Shown: one piece after another, positions 7,850-16,492 of the stretch | Layout of the letters: every line of letters begins with the position of its first letter | How positions within the stretch are numbered: position 1 is the first letter of the stretch | Source of the DNA: JANWWM01 sp046292465 | GTDB lineage: Bacteria > Bacteroidota > Chlorobiia > Chlorobiales > Thermochlorobacteraceae | Reading direction: 5' to 3' | DNA length: 64,000 bases | NCBI GenBank assembly: GCA_046292465.1 | Contig: JBKBRB010000010.1 | Location: 1-64,000 of the forward strand | Notes under the pieces: model-generated | Told to the model about the DNA's origin: nothing | The model's input: the letters and a program-made list of their open reading frames with translations, nothing else | Databases searched by the model: none | Position numbers and translations under genes: made by a program

Positions 7850-8896
7850 ATGGCGACCGCAACGAAAAGTTTGAAATCAATGCATCACCCGCTTGCCTCG
7901 GCAGAAGAACAGTTGAAGATTATAGATGAGCGATTAAAATTGCCCGCCTTCGATGAACGCTTCAAACAAACAGGCGAAGCAGAACTGCGTGCCACAGGGA
8001 TTGAGATTTTTCAAATCAATGTCGGCAAACTTTGTAATCAAGTCTGCAAGCACTGCCATGTCGATGCCGGACCCGACCGCCGCGAAATCATGACGCGCGA
8101 AACCTTTGAACTGTGTTTGGAAGCATTGGCAAAAACAAACATTCCAAAGGTTGACATCACGGGCGGCGCACCAGAAATGAATCCACACTTCCGTTGGTTT
8201 GTCGGCGAAGTCAAAAAACTTAACCGCCATGTGATGGTGCGCTCAAACTTGACAATCCTGCTCGCAAACGGATTTACCGACTTGCCTGAATTTTTCGCTG
8301 AACACAGCGTCGAGGTCATTTCATCGCTCCCGCACTACACGCCATCGGTAACGGATAAACAGCGCGGCGAAGATGTTTTTTCGCGCTCCATTGAAGCCAT
8401 CAAACGCTTGAACGCGCTCGGCTACGGCAAAGAGGAAAGTGGCTTAGTGTTTAACCTCGTCTACAATCCGGTTGGTGCGTTCTTGCCACCAAATCAAAGT
8501 TCGCTCGAGAAAGATTACAAACGCGAACTCTTGAAGCATTACGGCGTGGTGTTCAATCACCTCTACACGATTACCAACATGCCAATTAGTCGCTTCTTGG
8601 ATTATTTGCTGGTGTCAGGAAATTATGAATCGTATATGACGAAACTCGTCTCGCTGTTCAATCCTGCCGCCGCCAAAGGCGTGATGTGCCGAAATACACT
8701 TTCTATCGGTTGGGACGGTTACTTGTATGATTGCGATTTCAACCAAATGCTCGACTTAAAAGTAGGCTATGGCGCGCCGGTTCACATCAAAGATTTTGAC
8801 ATAGAAAAACTGAGCACGCGCAAAATTGTAACGCGGCAACATTGCTACGGATGCACAGCGGGCGCAGGGTCGAGTTGTGGCGGAGCAACGGCATAA
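7850..8896 (+). CDS. arsS: ArsS-type radical SAM protein (arsenosugar biosynthesis)
   Basis: A 348-residue radical SAM enzyme. The [4Fe-4S] motif is C62-NQV-C66-KH-C69 (CxxxCxxC), followed by DITGGAPEMNP, and the C-terminus ends with a Cys-rich CYGCTAGAGSSCGG signature typical of the DUF3641/ArsS branch. ArsS converts trivalent arsenic and SAM into a deoxyadenosyl-arsenic intermediate of arsenosugars. The neighbours support this: an AhpD-like partner upstream and a GNAT downstream, all on one strand with gaps of 4 and 12 bases. No arsM methyltransferase or arsR is in the window. In some relatives one of the C-terminal Cys is selenocysteine; here all are Cys codons. Confidence 0.85.
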   Translation: MATATKSLKSMHHPLASAEEQLKIIDERLKLPAFDERFKQTGEAELRATGIEIFQINVGKLCNQVCKHCHVDAGPDRREIMTRETFELCLEALAKTNIPKVDITGGAPEMNPHFRWFVGEVKKLNRHVMVRSNLTILLANGFTDLPEFFAEHSVEVISSLPHYTPSVTDKQRGEDVFSRSIEAIKRLNALGYGKEESGLVFNLVYNPVGAFLPPNQSSLEKDYKRELLKHYGVVFNHLYTITNMPISRFLDYLLVSGNYESYMTKLVSLFNPAAAKGVMCRNTLSIGWDGYLYDCDFNQMLDLKVGYGAPVHIKDFDIEKLSTRKIVTRQHCYGCTAGAGSSCGGATA

Positions 8897-8908
8897 CTTC
8901 GGTTGAGC

Positions 8909-9388
8909 ATGATTCAAATCGTTCCGTTGCAAGCGTCGCATAAAGAGCCCATTCGCAAACTGCTGTGGGAAACGAATGCTTTTCGAAGCGATGAAGTCGA
9001 AGTCGCGCTCGAGCTTATCGACGAATGCCTTGCTTACACGAGTTTTAATCCTGAAAACTATCAAATTTACTCAGCGATTGAAGGCGGTGCGGTTTTAGGC
9101 TACATCTGCTTTGGCAAAACGCCCATGACGCTCTCGACTTACGACCTTTATTGGATTGCTGTCGCACGCGAAGCCCAAGGCAAGGGCGTTGGCAAGAAAC
9201 TATTTGAATTTGCTTGTAAAGAGGTTCAAAAGCAAGGCGGGAAACTGATTGTGATTGAAACCTCGTCTCAACCGCACTACGAAAACACGCGCCGCTTTTA
9301 CGAAAAAATCGGTTGCCAATTAGAAGCGCGCATTAAAAATTTTTATCGCGTAGGCGACGATAAACTCATTTACACAAAACATCTCTGA
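8909..9388 (+). CDS. GNAT family N-acetyltransferase
   Basis: A 159-residue single-domain GNAT. Motif A is clear: LYWIAVAREAQGKGVGKKLFEF, with the acetyl-CoA pyrophosphate loop QGKGVG. Motif B-like HYENTRRFYEKIGC follows. ATG 8909 is preferred over a TTG two codons upstream. It is the third gene of the arsenosugar-type cassette, 12 bases after arsS. The acetyl acceptor is unknown. Since murI follows only 12 bases later, all four genes may share a transcript. Confidence 0.85.
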   Translation: MIQIVPLQASHKEPIRKLLWETNAFRSDEVEVALELIDECLAYTSFNPENYQIYSAIEGGAVLGYICFGKTPMTLSTYDLYWIAVAREAQGKGVGKKLFEFACKEVQKQGGKLIVIETSSQPHYENTRRFYEKIGCQLEARIKNFYRVGDDKLIYTKHL

Positions 9389-9400
9389 ACAACTTCGCTC

Positions 9401-10219
9401 GTGTCGGTTCAACCTTCGGTTTCAAGGCATGCGCCGATTGGCGTGTTTGATTCAGGCGTCGGCGGCTTAACCGTTGTGCGCCAACTGCGCCAACTGCTTC
9501 CAAACGAACACATCATCTACTTTGGCGACACGGCGCGCGTGCCTTACGGAACAAAGTCTGAACCAACCGTTCGCAAATACGCCGCCGAAGACACCGCGTT
9601 GCTTCTTCGCTACGAGCCGAAACTCATTGTGATTGCTTGCAATACCGTTTCTGCACTCGCACTCGATACCGTTCAAGAAACAGCGAAAGGACTTGGGGTT
9701 TTGGGCGTCATCAAAGCAGGTGCAAAATTGGCGATTGAGAAAAGTGAGCATAAGCGCATCGGCGTGATTGGCACACAAGCCACGATTGCTTCTTACGCCT
9801 ACCAACGCGAACTGCATCGCTTGAATAAAGATGTGCAAGTTTTTTCCAAAGCCTGTCCGCTCTTTGTGCCGCTTGCTGAAGAAGGGTTTGCCATGCACGA
9901 AGCATCAAAATTGATTGCAAAAGAATATCTCGCTGAACTGCTCGACTCGCGCATCGACGCGCTCATCTTGGGGTGCACGCATTATCCACTTTTGAAGCCG
10001 ACCATTCAAGACGTGGTAGGGAAAAGCGTTGAACTGATTGATTCTGCCGAAGCCGTTGCGCGTGAAGTCAAAGCCTATCTTGCACAACAGCAGTGGCTTT
10101 CCGACGCAACGCCCCAGCCACCACGCGTGCTCGTCAGCGATATGCCCCAACGATTCCGAACTGTCGCCGAACGCTTTTTGGGAATGGAGTTGGGAGAAAT
10201 CGAACTGGTTGCGCTTTAA
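9401..10219 (+). CDS. murI: Glutamate racemase
   Basis: Makes D-glutamate for peptidoglycan. The protein is 272 residues, starting at GTG 9401, 12 bases after the GNAT stop; no in-frame ATG precedes the conserved IGVFDSGVGGL. The two catalytic cysteines are present: C80 in IACNTVSA and C192 in LGCTHYPLL. FGDTARVPYG is also conserved. It converges on the phosphorylase gene with 12 bases between the stops. Identification is secure. Confidence 0.97.
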   Translation: MSVQPSVSRHAPIGVFDSGVGGLTVVRQLRQLLPNEHIIYFGDTARVPYGTKSEPTVRKYAAEDTALLLRYEPKLIVIACNTVSALALDTVQETAKGLGVLGVIKAGAKLAIEKSEHKRIGVIGTQATIASYAYQRELHRLNKDVQVFSKACPLFVPLAEEGFAMHEASKLIAKEYLAELLDSRIDALILGCTHYPLLKPTIQDVVGKSVELIDSAEAVAREVKAYLAQQQWLSDATPQPPRVLVSDMPQRFRTVAERFLGMELGEIELVAL

Positions 10220-10231
10220 GCGTAAATCGTC

Positions 10232-11542
10232 TTACAACACTTCTAAAATTTTGGATTTCACCCTCACCTTTTTTGCACGCACCTGAATTGCCTTGTCAAG
10301 ACGGGCGCAGACGGGCGCAAGTGCTTTCTTTTGGTCGGTAAAAATTTCAGCAATCACCTCGCCTTTCTTCACTTTATCGCCGACTTTTTTTCGGAAAAGA
10401 ATTCCGGCTTTTGGCTCAATCGCGTCTTCCTTTTTCATGCGTCCTGCGCCAAGCGTGATGGCGGAAAGACCAACTTCCAGCGCATTGATGTCGGAAATGT
10501 AGCCGTCCATGCTTGCCGTTACCTGTTCAGTGAATTTTGATGTTGGATATTTTGAAAAATCTTTGAGCGGCGAAACATCTGCGCCTTGTGCTTTGGCGAT
10601 GTCTAAAAATTTTTGGAAGGCTTGTCCGTTTTCAATCTGACGTTTTGAGCGTTCGATGCCGTCTTGAATCGAGTCGGCTTTCTTTGCCAGCCAGAGCATC
10701 GCGCCTGAAAGCGTGAGCGAGACTTCGAGCGTATCCTTTACGAGCGCGTCGTTTCGTCCTTGCAAACATTCCATACACTCTTTGACCTCGAGCCAATTTC
10801 CGACGGCGTAGCCGAGAGGCTCCTCCATTGATGTAATGAACGCTTGAACGCGCTTGCCATAACTTTCGCCGATTTGAATCAAGGTTTGGGCTAATTCTTT
10901 TGAGCGTGAGTAGTCTTGCATGAACGCGCCTTTGCCGGTTTTGACATCGAGCACGAGCGCGTCAAGTCCTGACGCAATTTTCTTCGACATAATGCTGGAC
11001 GCGATGAGCGGAATGGATTCGACGGTGGCGGTTACATCGCGAAGCGCGTAGAGCAGTTTATCGAGCGGCGCGATTTCTTTTGTTTGTCCAATCAACGCGC
11101 AGTGATGGGTTTGGAGCAGGCGAAGAAATTTTTTTTCGGAAAGATTGACATTGAAGTGCGGAATGGATTCGAGTTTATCGAGCGTGCCACCGGTGTGTCC
11201 GAGTCCGCGCCCTGAAACCATCGGCACGGCAACGCCAAGACTGGCGACAATCGGCGCAAGAATGAGCGAGGTTTTATCGCCCACGCCGCCTGTGGAGTGT
11301 TTATCGACCTTCGGCGCGCGAACTGCGGAAAGATTGGCGACCTTGCCGCTTTCAATCATCGTTTTGCAGAGTGCGGTCATTTCGGCTTTTGAAAGCGAGC
11401 GAAAAAAAATTGCCATTAGCATTGCCGAAACTTGATAGTCAGGAATTTTACCTGCTTGATAGGACGAGAAGAAAAAGCGAATTTCTTCTTCGGTAAGTGT
11501 GTAGCCGTCTCGCTTTTTGCGAATCAGTTCAACAGGATTCAT
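10232..11542 (-). CDS. pdp: Pyrimidine-nucleoside (thymidine) phosphorylase
   Basis: Splits pyrimidine nucleosides with phosphate to the free base and (deoxy)ribose-1-phosphate. The protein is 436 residues, the usual length for the family. Seen: KHSTGGVGDKTS near residue 80, the family signature SGRGLGHTGGTLDKLE near residue 110, and a C-terminal barrel-sandwich domain with KVGDKVKKGEVIAEIFTD. It is followed downstream on the same strand by nothing (murI converges) and preceded by an exonuclease gene 14 bases away, suggesting a nucleotide-salvage pairing. Preference for thymidine or uridine cannot be told from the sequence. Confidence 0.95.
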   Translation of the reverse strand: MNPVELIRKKRDGYTLTEEEIRFFFSSYQAGKIPDYQVSAMLMAIFFRSLSKAEMTALCKTMIESGKVANLSAVRAPKVDKHSTGGVGDKTSLILAPIVASLGVAVPMVSGRGLGHTGGTLDKLESIPHFNVNLSEKKFLRLLQTHHCALIGQTKEIAPLDKLLYALRDVTATVESIPLIASSIMSKKIASGLDALVLDVKTGKGAFMQDYSRSKELAQTLIQIGESYGKRVQAFITSMEEPLGYAVGNWLEVKECMECLQGRNDALVKDTLEVSLTLSGAMLWLAKKADSIQDGIERSKRQIENGQAFQKFLDIAKAQGADVSPLKDFSKYPTSKFTEQVTASMDGYISDINALEVGLSAITLGAGRMKKEDAIEPKAGILFRKKVGDKVKKGEVIAEIFTDQKKALAPVCARLDKAIQVRAKKVRVKSKILEVL

Positions 11543-11556
11543 GTGATTAAGAACGG

Positions 11557-12273
11557 TTAGACACGGCGCAAGAGCAGTAAATCTTGAAGGGTTTTCACGC
11601 CAATTTTATCGAACTGCTTGAAGACACGTGCAGCAATTTGAGCCGTTACGAACGCATCGCCGAGTGCGTGGTGGCGCGTTTCGTTTGGAATGTGATATTT
11701 CTCGCAGAGTTTATCTAATTCGTATTCTTCCATGCGGTGCGGGTTGAGCAAAAGGTATTGCGAAGATTGTTCAGCAGAGTCGACGGCGTGGGCAAGTTCA
11801 ACTGTATCGGTGAAGTAATTGATGAGCGGTCGTCCGTAGAGTCGTTTCATTTCAGAGCCGATGAAGCCAATATCAAAAAGGGCATGGTGCGCCACCAAGA
11901 CATCGGCTTTAATGAACTCCAAAAATTTCGGTAGGACTTCTTCGATCGAGGGTGCGGCAACGGTTTCGGACGGCGTGATGAAATGAACCTTGACCGTTTC
12001 AGCAGATGCAAAATGATTATCAGGATTAACGACGGCGTAGAACGTGTCGTTCAAATCAACCCGACAGCCTTTCATGCCAATAGCACCAATTGAGAGCAGT
12101 CGGTCGCCTTTCTTTTCTTCAAGTCCGGTCGTTTCTGTGTCGAAGACGACGAAGCGCAAGTCGCAAATCGGTGTCTTCTTATTAGGAAGCGGTTGAAGAA
12201 AATAGGCTTTGACGGTCTCGTCTAAATTGGCAGGAAGGGCAGGCTTTTTACGAAATAAAGTCTCAAACCACAT
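11557..12273 (-). CDS. DEDDh 3'-5' exonuclease (DNA polymerase III epsilon-like)
   Basis: A 238-residue protein with an exonuclease domain. The DEDDh residues are visible: FDTETTGL (D and E), HHALFDIGFI (second D region) and HHALGDAF (H and last D). The N-terminal ~45 residues before the domain (LFRKKPALPANLDETVKAYFL) are a short helical extension. I chose ATG 12273; the frame is open to 12408 but the added residues fall in the repeat-rich gap. It may be a DnaQ paralogue used in repair or oligonucleotide degradation rather than the replicase proofreader; no other polymerase gene is near. Confidence 0.85.
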   Translation of the reverse strand: MWFETLFRKKPALPANLDETVKAYFLQPLPNKKTPICDLRFVVFDTETTGLEEKKGDRLLSIGAIGMKGCRVDLNDTFYAVVNPDNHFASAETVKVHFITPSETVAAPSIEEVLPKFLEFIKADVLVAHHALFDIGFIGSEMKRLYGRPLINYFTDTVELAHAVDSAEQSSQYLLLNPHRMEEYELDKLCEKYHIPNETRHHALGDAFVTAQIAARVFKQFDKIGVKTLQDLLLLRRV

Positions 12274-12377
12274 GGCTGTTGTCAAGTTGATTGGAAGTGA
12301 TGAGCGAAAAGTAAAACGATTTATGATGTTGTGCAAAACAGTGTGCCGGATTTCCTCGTGTTGTTCGGAAGGACTAA

Positions 12378-12421
12378 CTAATGAGGAATGAGTAACGTCA
12401 TTCTTCACTACTCACTCTTCA
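12378..12421. repeat. Inverted ATTCATT-type repeat, copy 1
   Basis: An arm TAATGAGGAATGAGTAA faces TTCACTACTCACTCTTCATT, an imperfect hairpin. The same A/T-rich words recur at 12698-12733, 13943-13980 and 14001-14031. It lies in the 456-bp gap 12274-12729, which holds only repeats. Confidence 0.75.
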
Positions 12422-12433
12422 TTGTTTTCAAGC

Positions 12434-12695
12434 GAGAACATGGATTAAGCGAATTGAACAGGTTGCCACTGATTTGTCTCAATTATCTGTGCAAACTCGC
12501 GTCATCTGTTCAATCTGTGTTCCAATTCAAAGTTGAGAGGGAGAACACGGATTAGACGGATTGAACGGGTCGCCACTGATTTGTTCCAATTCAAAGTTGA
12601 AAGTGGGAACACGGATTAGGCGGATTAAACCGGTTGCCACCGATTTGTTCCAATCCGTGAAAACTCGCGTCATCTGCTCAATCCGTGTTCCAAAT
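12434..12695. repeat. Interspersed direct/inverted repeat cluster
   Basis: A unit GAACACGGATTAGRCGGATT plus a GCCACTGATTTGTTCC-like tail occurs three times in one orientation (12434-12477, 12541-12600, 12605-12653). Twice in the other orientation (12491-12536, 12659-12695) it reads AACTCGCGTCATCTG followed by a TCAATCYGTGTTCCAA-like end. The copies are diverged and spaced irregularly. I see no conserved protein frame; this resembles noncoding interspersed repeats. Confidence 0.8.
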
Positions 12696-12697
12696 CT

Positions 12698-12733
12698 TTC
12701 ACTATTCACTACTCATTACTCATTATTCATTAT
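12698..12733. repeat. ATTCATT-type repeat, copy 2, overlapping the stop of the type IX cargo gene
   Basis: A run of CACTATTCACTACTCATT-like words that reads straight into the TAA stop (12730-12732 on the minus strand) of the next gene, so the repeat abuts its last codon. Confidence 0.75.
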
Positions 12734-13719
12734 TTCACCAGCATCATGTCCTTCGTTTGCTCAATGGTTGCCTCTGACGCTTCGTTCGTCGCGCTTGCCT
12801 GCAAGCGATAGGAATAGACGCCACTTGCTAAACTGCTTGCGTTCAAGATGTAAAGGTATGTGCCTGCTACTTGACGACCCTGCACCAGCGTCATTACTTC
12901 CTTGCCTGACGCATCATAGACTTTCAGCGAGACATTGCTTGCCACAGGCAGTTGATAAGTGATGATGGTGGTTGGGTTAAACGGGTTCGGATAGTTTTGC
13001 AAGAGGGCGTAGCCTTTGGGCAAATGGTCTTCTTGGGTGTTAGCCGTCCATTGCGCAATGTGAGAAGAAGGAATCGGATTATCGCCCACATTCACGAGAG
13101 TGAAATTGCCGCCCAAAAAGAGACTGTTGCCATAGACCGCCAGCGCATTGACATATGGCTCATATCTACCACTCACCCCATTTCTTGCGCCCTCGCCGAG
13201 CGAGTTCCAACTCGTGCCGTTCCAGCGCGCAATGTAGTTCGCTTCCTTGTCGCTCGCCTGTGTGAAATCGCCCCCCACAATGAGTTCGCCGTTATACACC
13301 GCCAGCGCATAGACCCAATCATTCACCCCGTTGTTTGAGCCTGTGCCGAGCGTGTTCCAAGATGTGCCGTCCCAGCGCGCAACACAGTTCGCTTCCTTGT
13401 CGCCCGCCTGTGTGAATCTGCCCCCCACATAGAGTTCGCCATTATACACCGCCAGCGCAAGGACATCACCATTCACGCCGTTCTGCAAGTTAAACCCTGT
13501 CCCCCAAGTGCCTGATGTCGTGTTATCGGTTTGCGCCTCGCCTTTCGGCACAGCGCGTGGCGCACCGCTTGCGTCCATTTGTAACTCATAGCCGTCAAGG
13601 CTGTATCCGCCATCGCGCTCTAAGCGCAAGGTGCCATCGGGGTTCAAAATCTCGCCTACCGAAGGCAGTGTTACGAAAGATGAACGCATCTCCTTGTTCG
13701 TGGGTGTCTTTTTCTTCAT
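12730..13719 (-). CDS. Truncated type IX secretion cargo-like protein with propeller repeats and C-terminal sorting domain
   Basis: From ATG 13719 (preceded by TGGAG six bases upstream) this encodes 329 residues. After a PSVGEILNPDGTLRLERDGGY segment come about three ~47-residue repeats of the ALAVYNGELYVGG / ARWDGTSW type, a beta-propeller-like repeat usually present in larger numbers. The last ~85 residues form a type IX C-terminal sorting domain (LLQNYPNPFNPTTIITYQLP, then GVYSYRLQA). No signal peptide is present from this start. An upstream extension to TTG 13851 would add a hydrophobic segment (LLIFCSMFFSCAVPSC), but it lacks an ATG there. The gene sits inside a repeat-bounded islet and may be a decayed or relocated cargo gene. 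Confidence 0.75.
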   Translation of the reverse strand: MKKKTPTNKEMRSSFVTLPSVGEILNPDGTLRLERDGGYSLDGYELQMDASGAPRAVPKGEAQTDNTTSGTWGTGFNLQNGVNGDVLALAVYNGELYVGGRFTQAGDKEANCVARWDGTSWNTLGTGSNNGVNDWVYALAVYNGELIVGGDFTQASDKEANYIARWNGTSWNSLGEGARNGVSGRYEPYVNALAVYGNSLFLGGNFTLVNVGDNPIPSSHIAQWTANTQEDHLPKGYALLQNYPNPFNPTTIITYQLPVASNVSLKVYDASGKEVMTLVQGRQVAGTYLYILNASSLASGVYSYRLQASATNEASEATIEQTKDMMLVK

Positions 13720-13884
13720 GGATATCTCCAAAATGTAGTTGAGGGGCAGGGTAATGAAGTTGCCGTTTCCTAATGTGCCCCGTTTGCATGAGGGAACGGC
13801 ACAACTGAAAAACATTGAGCAGAAAATTAAAAGAACGCGATGAAAAATCAATCTTGATGATGGCGCAAAGGGGAAGGGTGGAAA

Positions 13885-13941
13885 CTACTCGCGTTGGCGC
13901 GGGTCTAAGGCGTCGCGCACGCCGTCGCCGACAAAGACGCT
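13885..13941 (-). pseudogene. Remnant of a DppC/OppC-type ABC transporter permease C-terminus
   Basis: On the minus strand the bases read SVFVGDGVRDALDPRQRE followed by TAG. GDxxRDALDPR is the conserved C-terminal end of dipeptide/oligopeptide permeases. Upstream the frame is closed at once by TAA, where the ATTCATT-type repeat begins (13943). The rest of the permease gene is absent. It is a short match, but the motif is distinctive. Confidence 0.6.
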
Positions 13942-13942
13942 T

Positions 13943-14031
13943 TAATGAGGAATGAATAGCGAGTAATGAGTAATGAGGAACGGCAGGCAAGCCATTCCTT
14001 CACTACTCATTCTTCACTATTCACTGTCATT
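13943..14031. repeat. Inverted pair of ATTCATT-type repeats, copies 3 and 4
   Basis: 13943-13980 (TAATGAGGAATGAATAGCGA and on) and 14001-14031 (CACTACTCATTCTTCACTAT and on) are roughly inverted copies around a 20-base centre. The right copy overlaps the first bases of the TAA stop of the formate-dehydrogenase-like gene (14030-14032). Confidence 0.75.
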
Positions 14032-16426
14032 ACATCATGGCTTCAACAAGTTCCGATTCGCGCTCGACATCGGCAAGCGTGCCTTTGGACGGTTGAAGCG
14101 TCATCAAAATGAATTTGGACGTGGGCGTTTGGCTTTTATCGGCGTAGCTATCAATTGGCACAAGCACGTTGGTTTCAGGGAAGTAAGTCGCCGTGCATTG
14201 TTTGGGAATGTTGAACGGCACGACAACAAAATGCTTGGCTACGCGACGCTCGCCGTTGAAATGGCTAATGAGGTCGACGATGTCGCCTTGTTTCAAATTC
14301 GCCTCGCGCATGTCGTCAGGGTTCATAAAGATGATGCGTCGACCGTTGTAAATGCCACGATAGCGGTCGTCCAAGCCATAAATCGTGGTGTTGTATTGGT
14401 CGTGCGAGCGAATGGTCATCATGATGTATTGCCCTTTTTCCAAACGATGAATAGGAATCGGGTGGACGGTGAAGTGCGCTTTTTTGTCGGACGTATTGAA
14501 CATGCCTTCTCGTGCGCCGTTAGGCAAGTAGAATCCTGCCTTTTCGCGCACGCGCTCGTTGTAGCGTTCGAAGCCGGGAATCGTGCGTTCAATCAAATCG
14601 CGAATGCGGTCGTAATCTTCAATCAGCCAATCCCAATCGACTTTGCTACGCGCGCCAAGTGTGGCTTTGGCAATGCCTGCAACAATCGCAGGTTCGCTGA
14701 GCAAATGTTCTGACGCAGGCGGCAGAGAGCCTTGCGACGAGTGGACAATGCCCATTGAGTTTTCAACGCTGACAAACTGCAAGCCTCCTTTTTGCATATC
14801 GCGCTCGGTTCTGCCAAGGCAGGGCAAAATCAAGGCTTCCTTGCCTGTGATGAGATGCGCACGATTGAGTTTCGTGGAGACATGAACCGTCAGGTTTGTG
14901 TTGCGAAGGGCTTTGGCGGTGTAGTTGGTGTCGGGCGTTGCCGAAAGGAAGTTTCCGCCCATTGCGATAAAGACTTTCGCTTTGCCTTCATACATCGCTT
15001 TGATGGCTTCGACCACGTTGTAGCCATGCTTTTGCGGCGGCTCAAAGCCAAAGACATGTTGAAGCGATTGAAGAAAAGCAGGCGCAGGCTTTTCATGGAT
15101 GCCCATCGTTCTATCGCCTTGCACGTTGCTGTGTCCGCGCACAGGGCAAAGTCCAGCACCCGGCTTTCCGATATGACCGAGAAGCAGGTGCAAGTTTGTA
15201 ACGGTTTGAATGTTGGCAACGCCGTTTTTGTGTTGGGTCAGTCCCATCGCCCAACACGAAATCATGGTTTTGGCGGTTTTGATGAGGTCGGCGAGTGCTT
15301 TAATCTGCTCGCGTGAAATGCCGCTTTGCTCGATGATGATGTCCCACGAGGTTGCCTTCAAATCGGCAATGAGCGCGTCGTAGCCGGTGGTGTGTTCGGC
15401 GATGAATTTTTTATCAAACACATTTCCCGAAGATTCTTCTGCCGCAAGCAGTTCTTTCATCACGCCTTTGAGCAAGGCAATGTCGCCATTGATGCGCACT
15501 TGCAGGAACATGTGCGCCAGTTCCGTGCCCTTGCCGAGCAGGTCGAGCGGATTTTGCGGGTGCTTAAATCGCTTTAAGCCTGTTTCAGGAAGCGGATTGA
15601 TATGAACGACTTTCGCGCCTTTACGCACCGCAGATTGAAGCGCGGAAAGCATACGCGGGTGATTCGTGCCGGGATTTTGTCCAATCACTAAAATCACATC
15701 GGCTAAATCGAAGTCGGAAAGTTTGACTGTGCCTTTGCCAATGCCGATGGTTTCTTTCAAACCAACGCCGCTCGATTCGTGGCACATGTTCGAGCAGTCG
15801 GGCAAATTATTTGTGCCGAATTGCCGCACGAAGAGTTGATAAAGAAACGCCGCTTCGTTGCTGGTTCTGCCTGAGGTGTAGAAAATGGCTTCGTCGGGCG
15901 AAGCAAGGGCGTTCAAATGTTTGGCAATCAATTCAAAGGCTTCGCGCCAAGAGATGGGTTCGTAGTGCGTTGCGCCTTGTCGCAAGACCATCGGTTCAAC
16001 GAGCCGACCTTGTTTGCCGAGCCAATAGTCAGTGCGTTTGGAAAGGTCATAAACGGAGTGTTGTCGGAAGAAGTCCGCCGTAACGCGCTTTTTGGTGGCT
16101 TCTTCGGCGATGGCTTTGACACCGTTCTCGCAAAATTCGGCGACGGCGCGGTGGTCGTCGGGGTCAGGCCATGCGCAACCAGGGCAATCAAAGCCGCCCA
16201 TTTGATTGACTTCCAAGAGCATTTTCATGCCGCGCGCCACGCCCATTTCCGAAATCGCATGCTTCGTTGCACTCACAACAGCGGGAATGCCTGCCGCAAC
16301 TTCTTTGGCTTTTCCGACTTTCAAGGCTTCATCGTCGGGCAGTATGGGCGTTGTGGCAATCGGCGTCGGGCTTTGCTCAACGGCGTTTGCTTTATCTGAA
16401 CCTTCATGATCAAAACGCGCACTCAT
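14030..16426 (-). CDS. FdhF/YdeP family molybdopterin oxidoreductase (formate dehydrogenase alpha-like)
   Basis: A 798-residue molybdenum/tungsten bis-MGD enzyme of the FdhF/YdeP type. Seen: an N-terminal CPGC (C81, C84), PISWREAFELIAKHL at the start of the molybdopterin domain, and NNLPDCSNMCHESSG, where C215 aligns with the Sec/Cys Mo ligand of formate dehydrogenase H. GQNPGTNHPRMLSAL and a C-terminal dinucleotide-binding domain with TIRSHDQYNTTIYG follow. There is no N-terminal Tat signal, so it is cytoplasmic. Transcribed downstream of an FdhD gene and a DUF7009 gene, which supports a working Mo-enzyme operon. The true substrate is uncertain: YdeP-type proteins are formate-dehydrogenase-like but not proven to use formate. 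Confidence 0.9.
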   Translation of the reverse strand: MSARFDHEGSDKANAVEQSPTPIATTPILPDDEALKVGKAKEVAAGIPAVVSATKHAISEMGVARGMKMLLEVNQMGGFDCPGCAWPDPDDHRAVAEFCENGVKAIAEEATKKRVTADFFRQHSVYDLSKRTDYWLGKQGRLVEPMVLRQGATHYEPISWREAFELIAKHLNALASPDEAIFYTSGRTSNEAAFLYQLFVRQFGTNNLPDCSNMCHESSGVGLKETIGIGKGTVKLSDFDLADVILVIGQNPGTNHPRMLSALQSAVRKGAKVVHINPLPETGLKRFKHPQNPLDLLGKGTELAHMFLQVRINGDIALLKGVMKELLAAEESSGNVFDKKFIAEHTTGYDALIADLKATSWDIIIEQSGISREQIKALADLIKTAKTMISCWAMGLTQHKNGVANIQTVTNLHLLLGHIGKPGAGLCPVRGHSNVQGDRTMGIHEKPAPAFLQSLQHVFGFEPPQKHGYNVVEAIKAMYEGKAKVFIAMGGNFLSATPDTNYTAKALRNTNLTVHVSTKLNRAHLITGKEALILPCLGRTERDMQKGGLQFVSVENSMGIVHSSQGSLPPASEHLLSEPAIVAGIAKATLGARSKVDWDWLIEDYDRIRDLIERTIPGFERYNERVREKAGFYLPNGAREGMFNTSDKKAHFTVHPIPIHRLEKGQYIMMTIRSHDQYNTTIYGLDDRYRGIYNGRRIIFMNPDDMREANLKQGDIVDLISHFNGERRVAKHFVVVPFNIPKQCTATYFPETNVLVPIDSYADKSQTPTSKFILMTLQPSKGTLADVERESELVEAMM

Positions 16427-16492
16427 AGTTCATACAAATGGTTTAGAGTTGGTAAAGTTGTTTTGTTGATACACTCGAATGGGCATGCAAGT

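Noticed and set aside
12434..12695. Possible CRISPR array from five similar repeat units
   Set aside because: Units occur in both orientations, differ from each other, and the gaps between them vary from a few bases to none; no cas genes are in the window.
14792..15316. 174-codon open frame on the plus strand
   Set aside because: It lies wholly inside the molybdoenzyme gene on the other strand; its translation has no recognisable motif and follows the codon bias shadow of the true gene.
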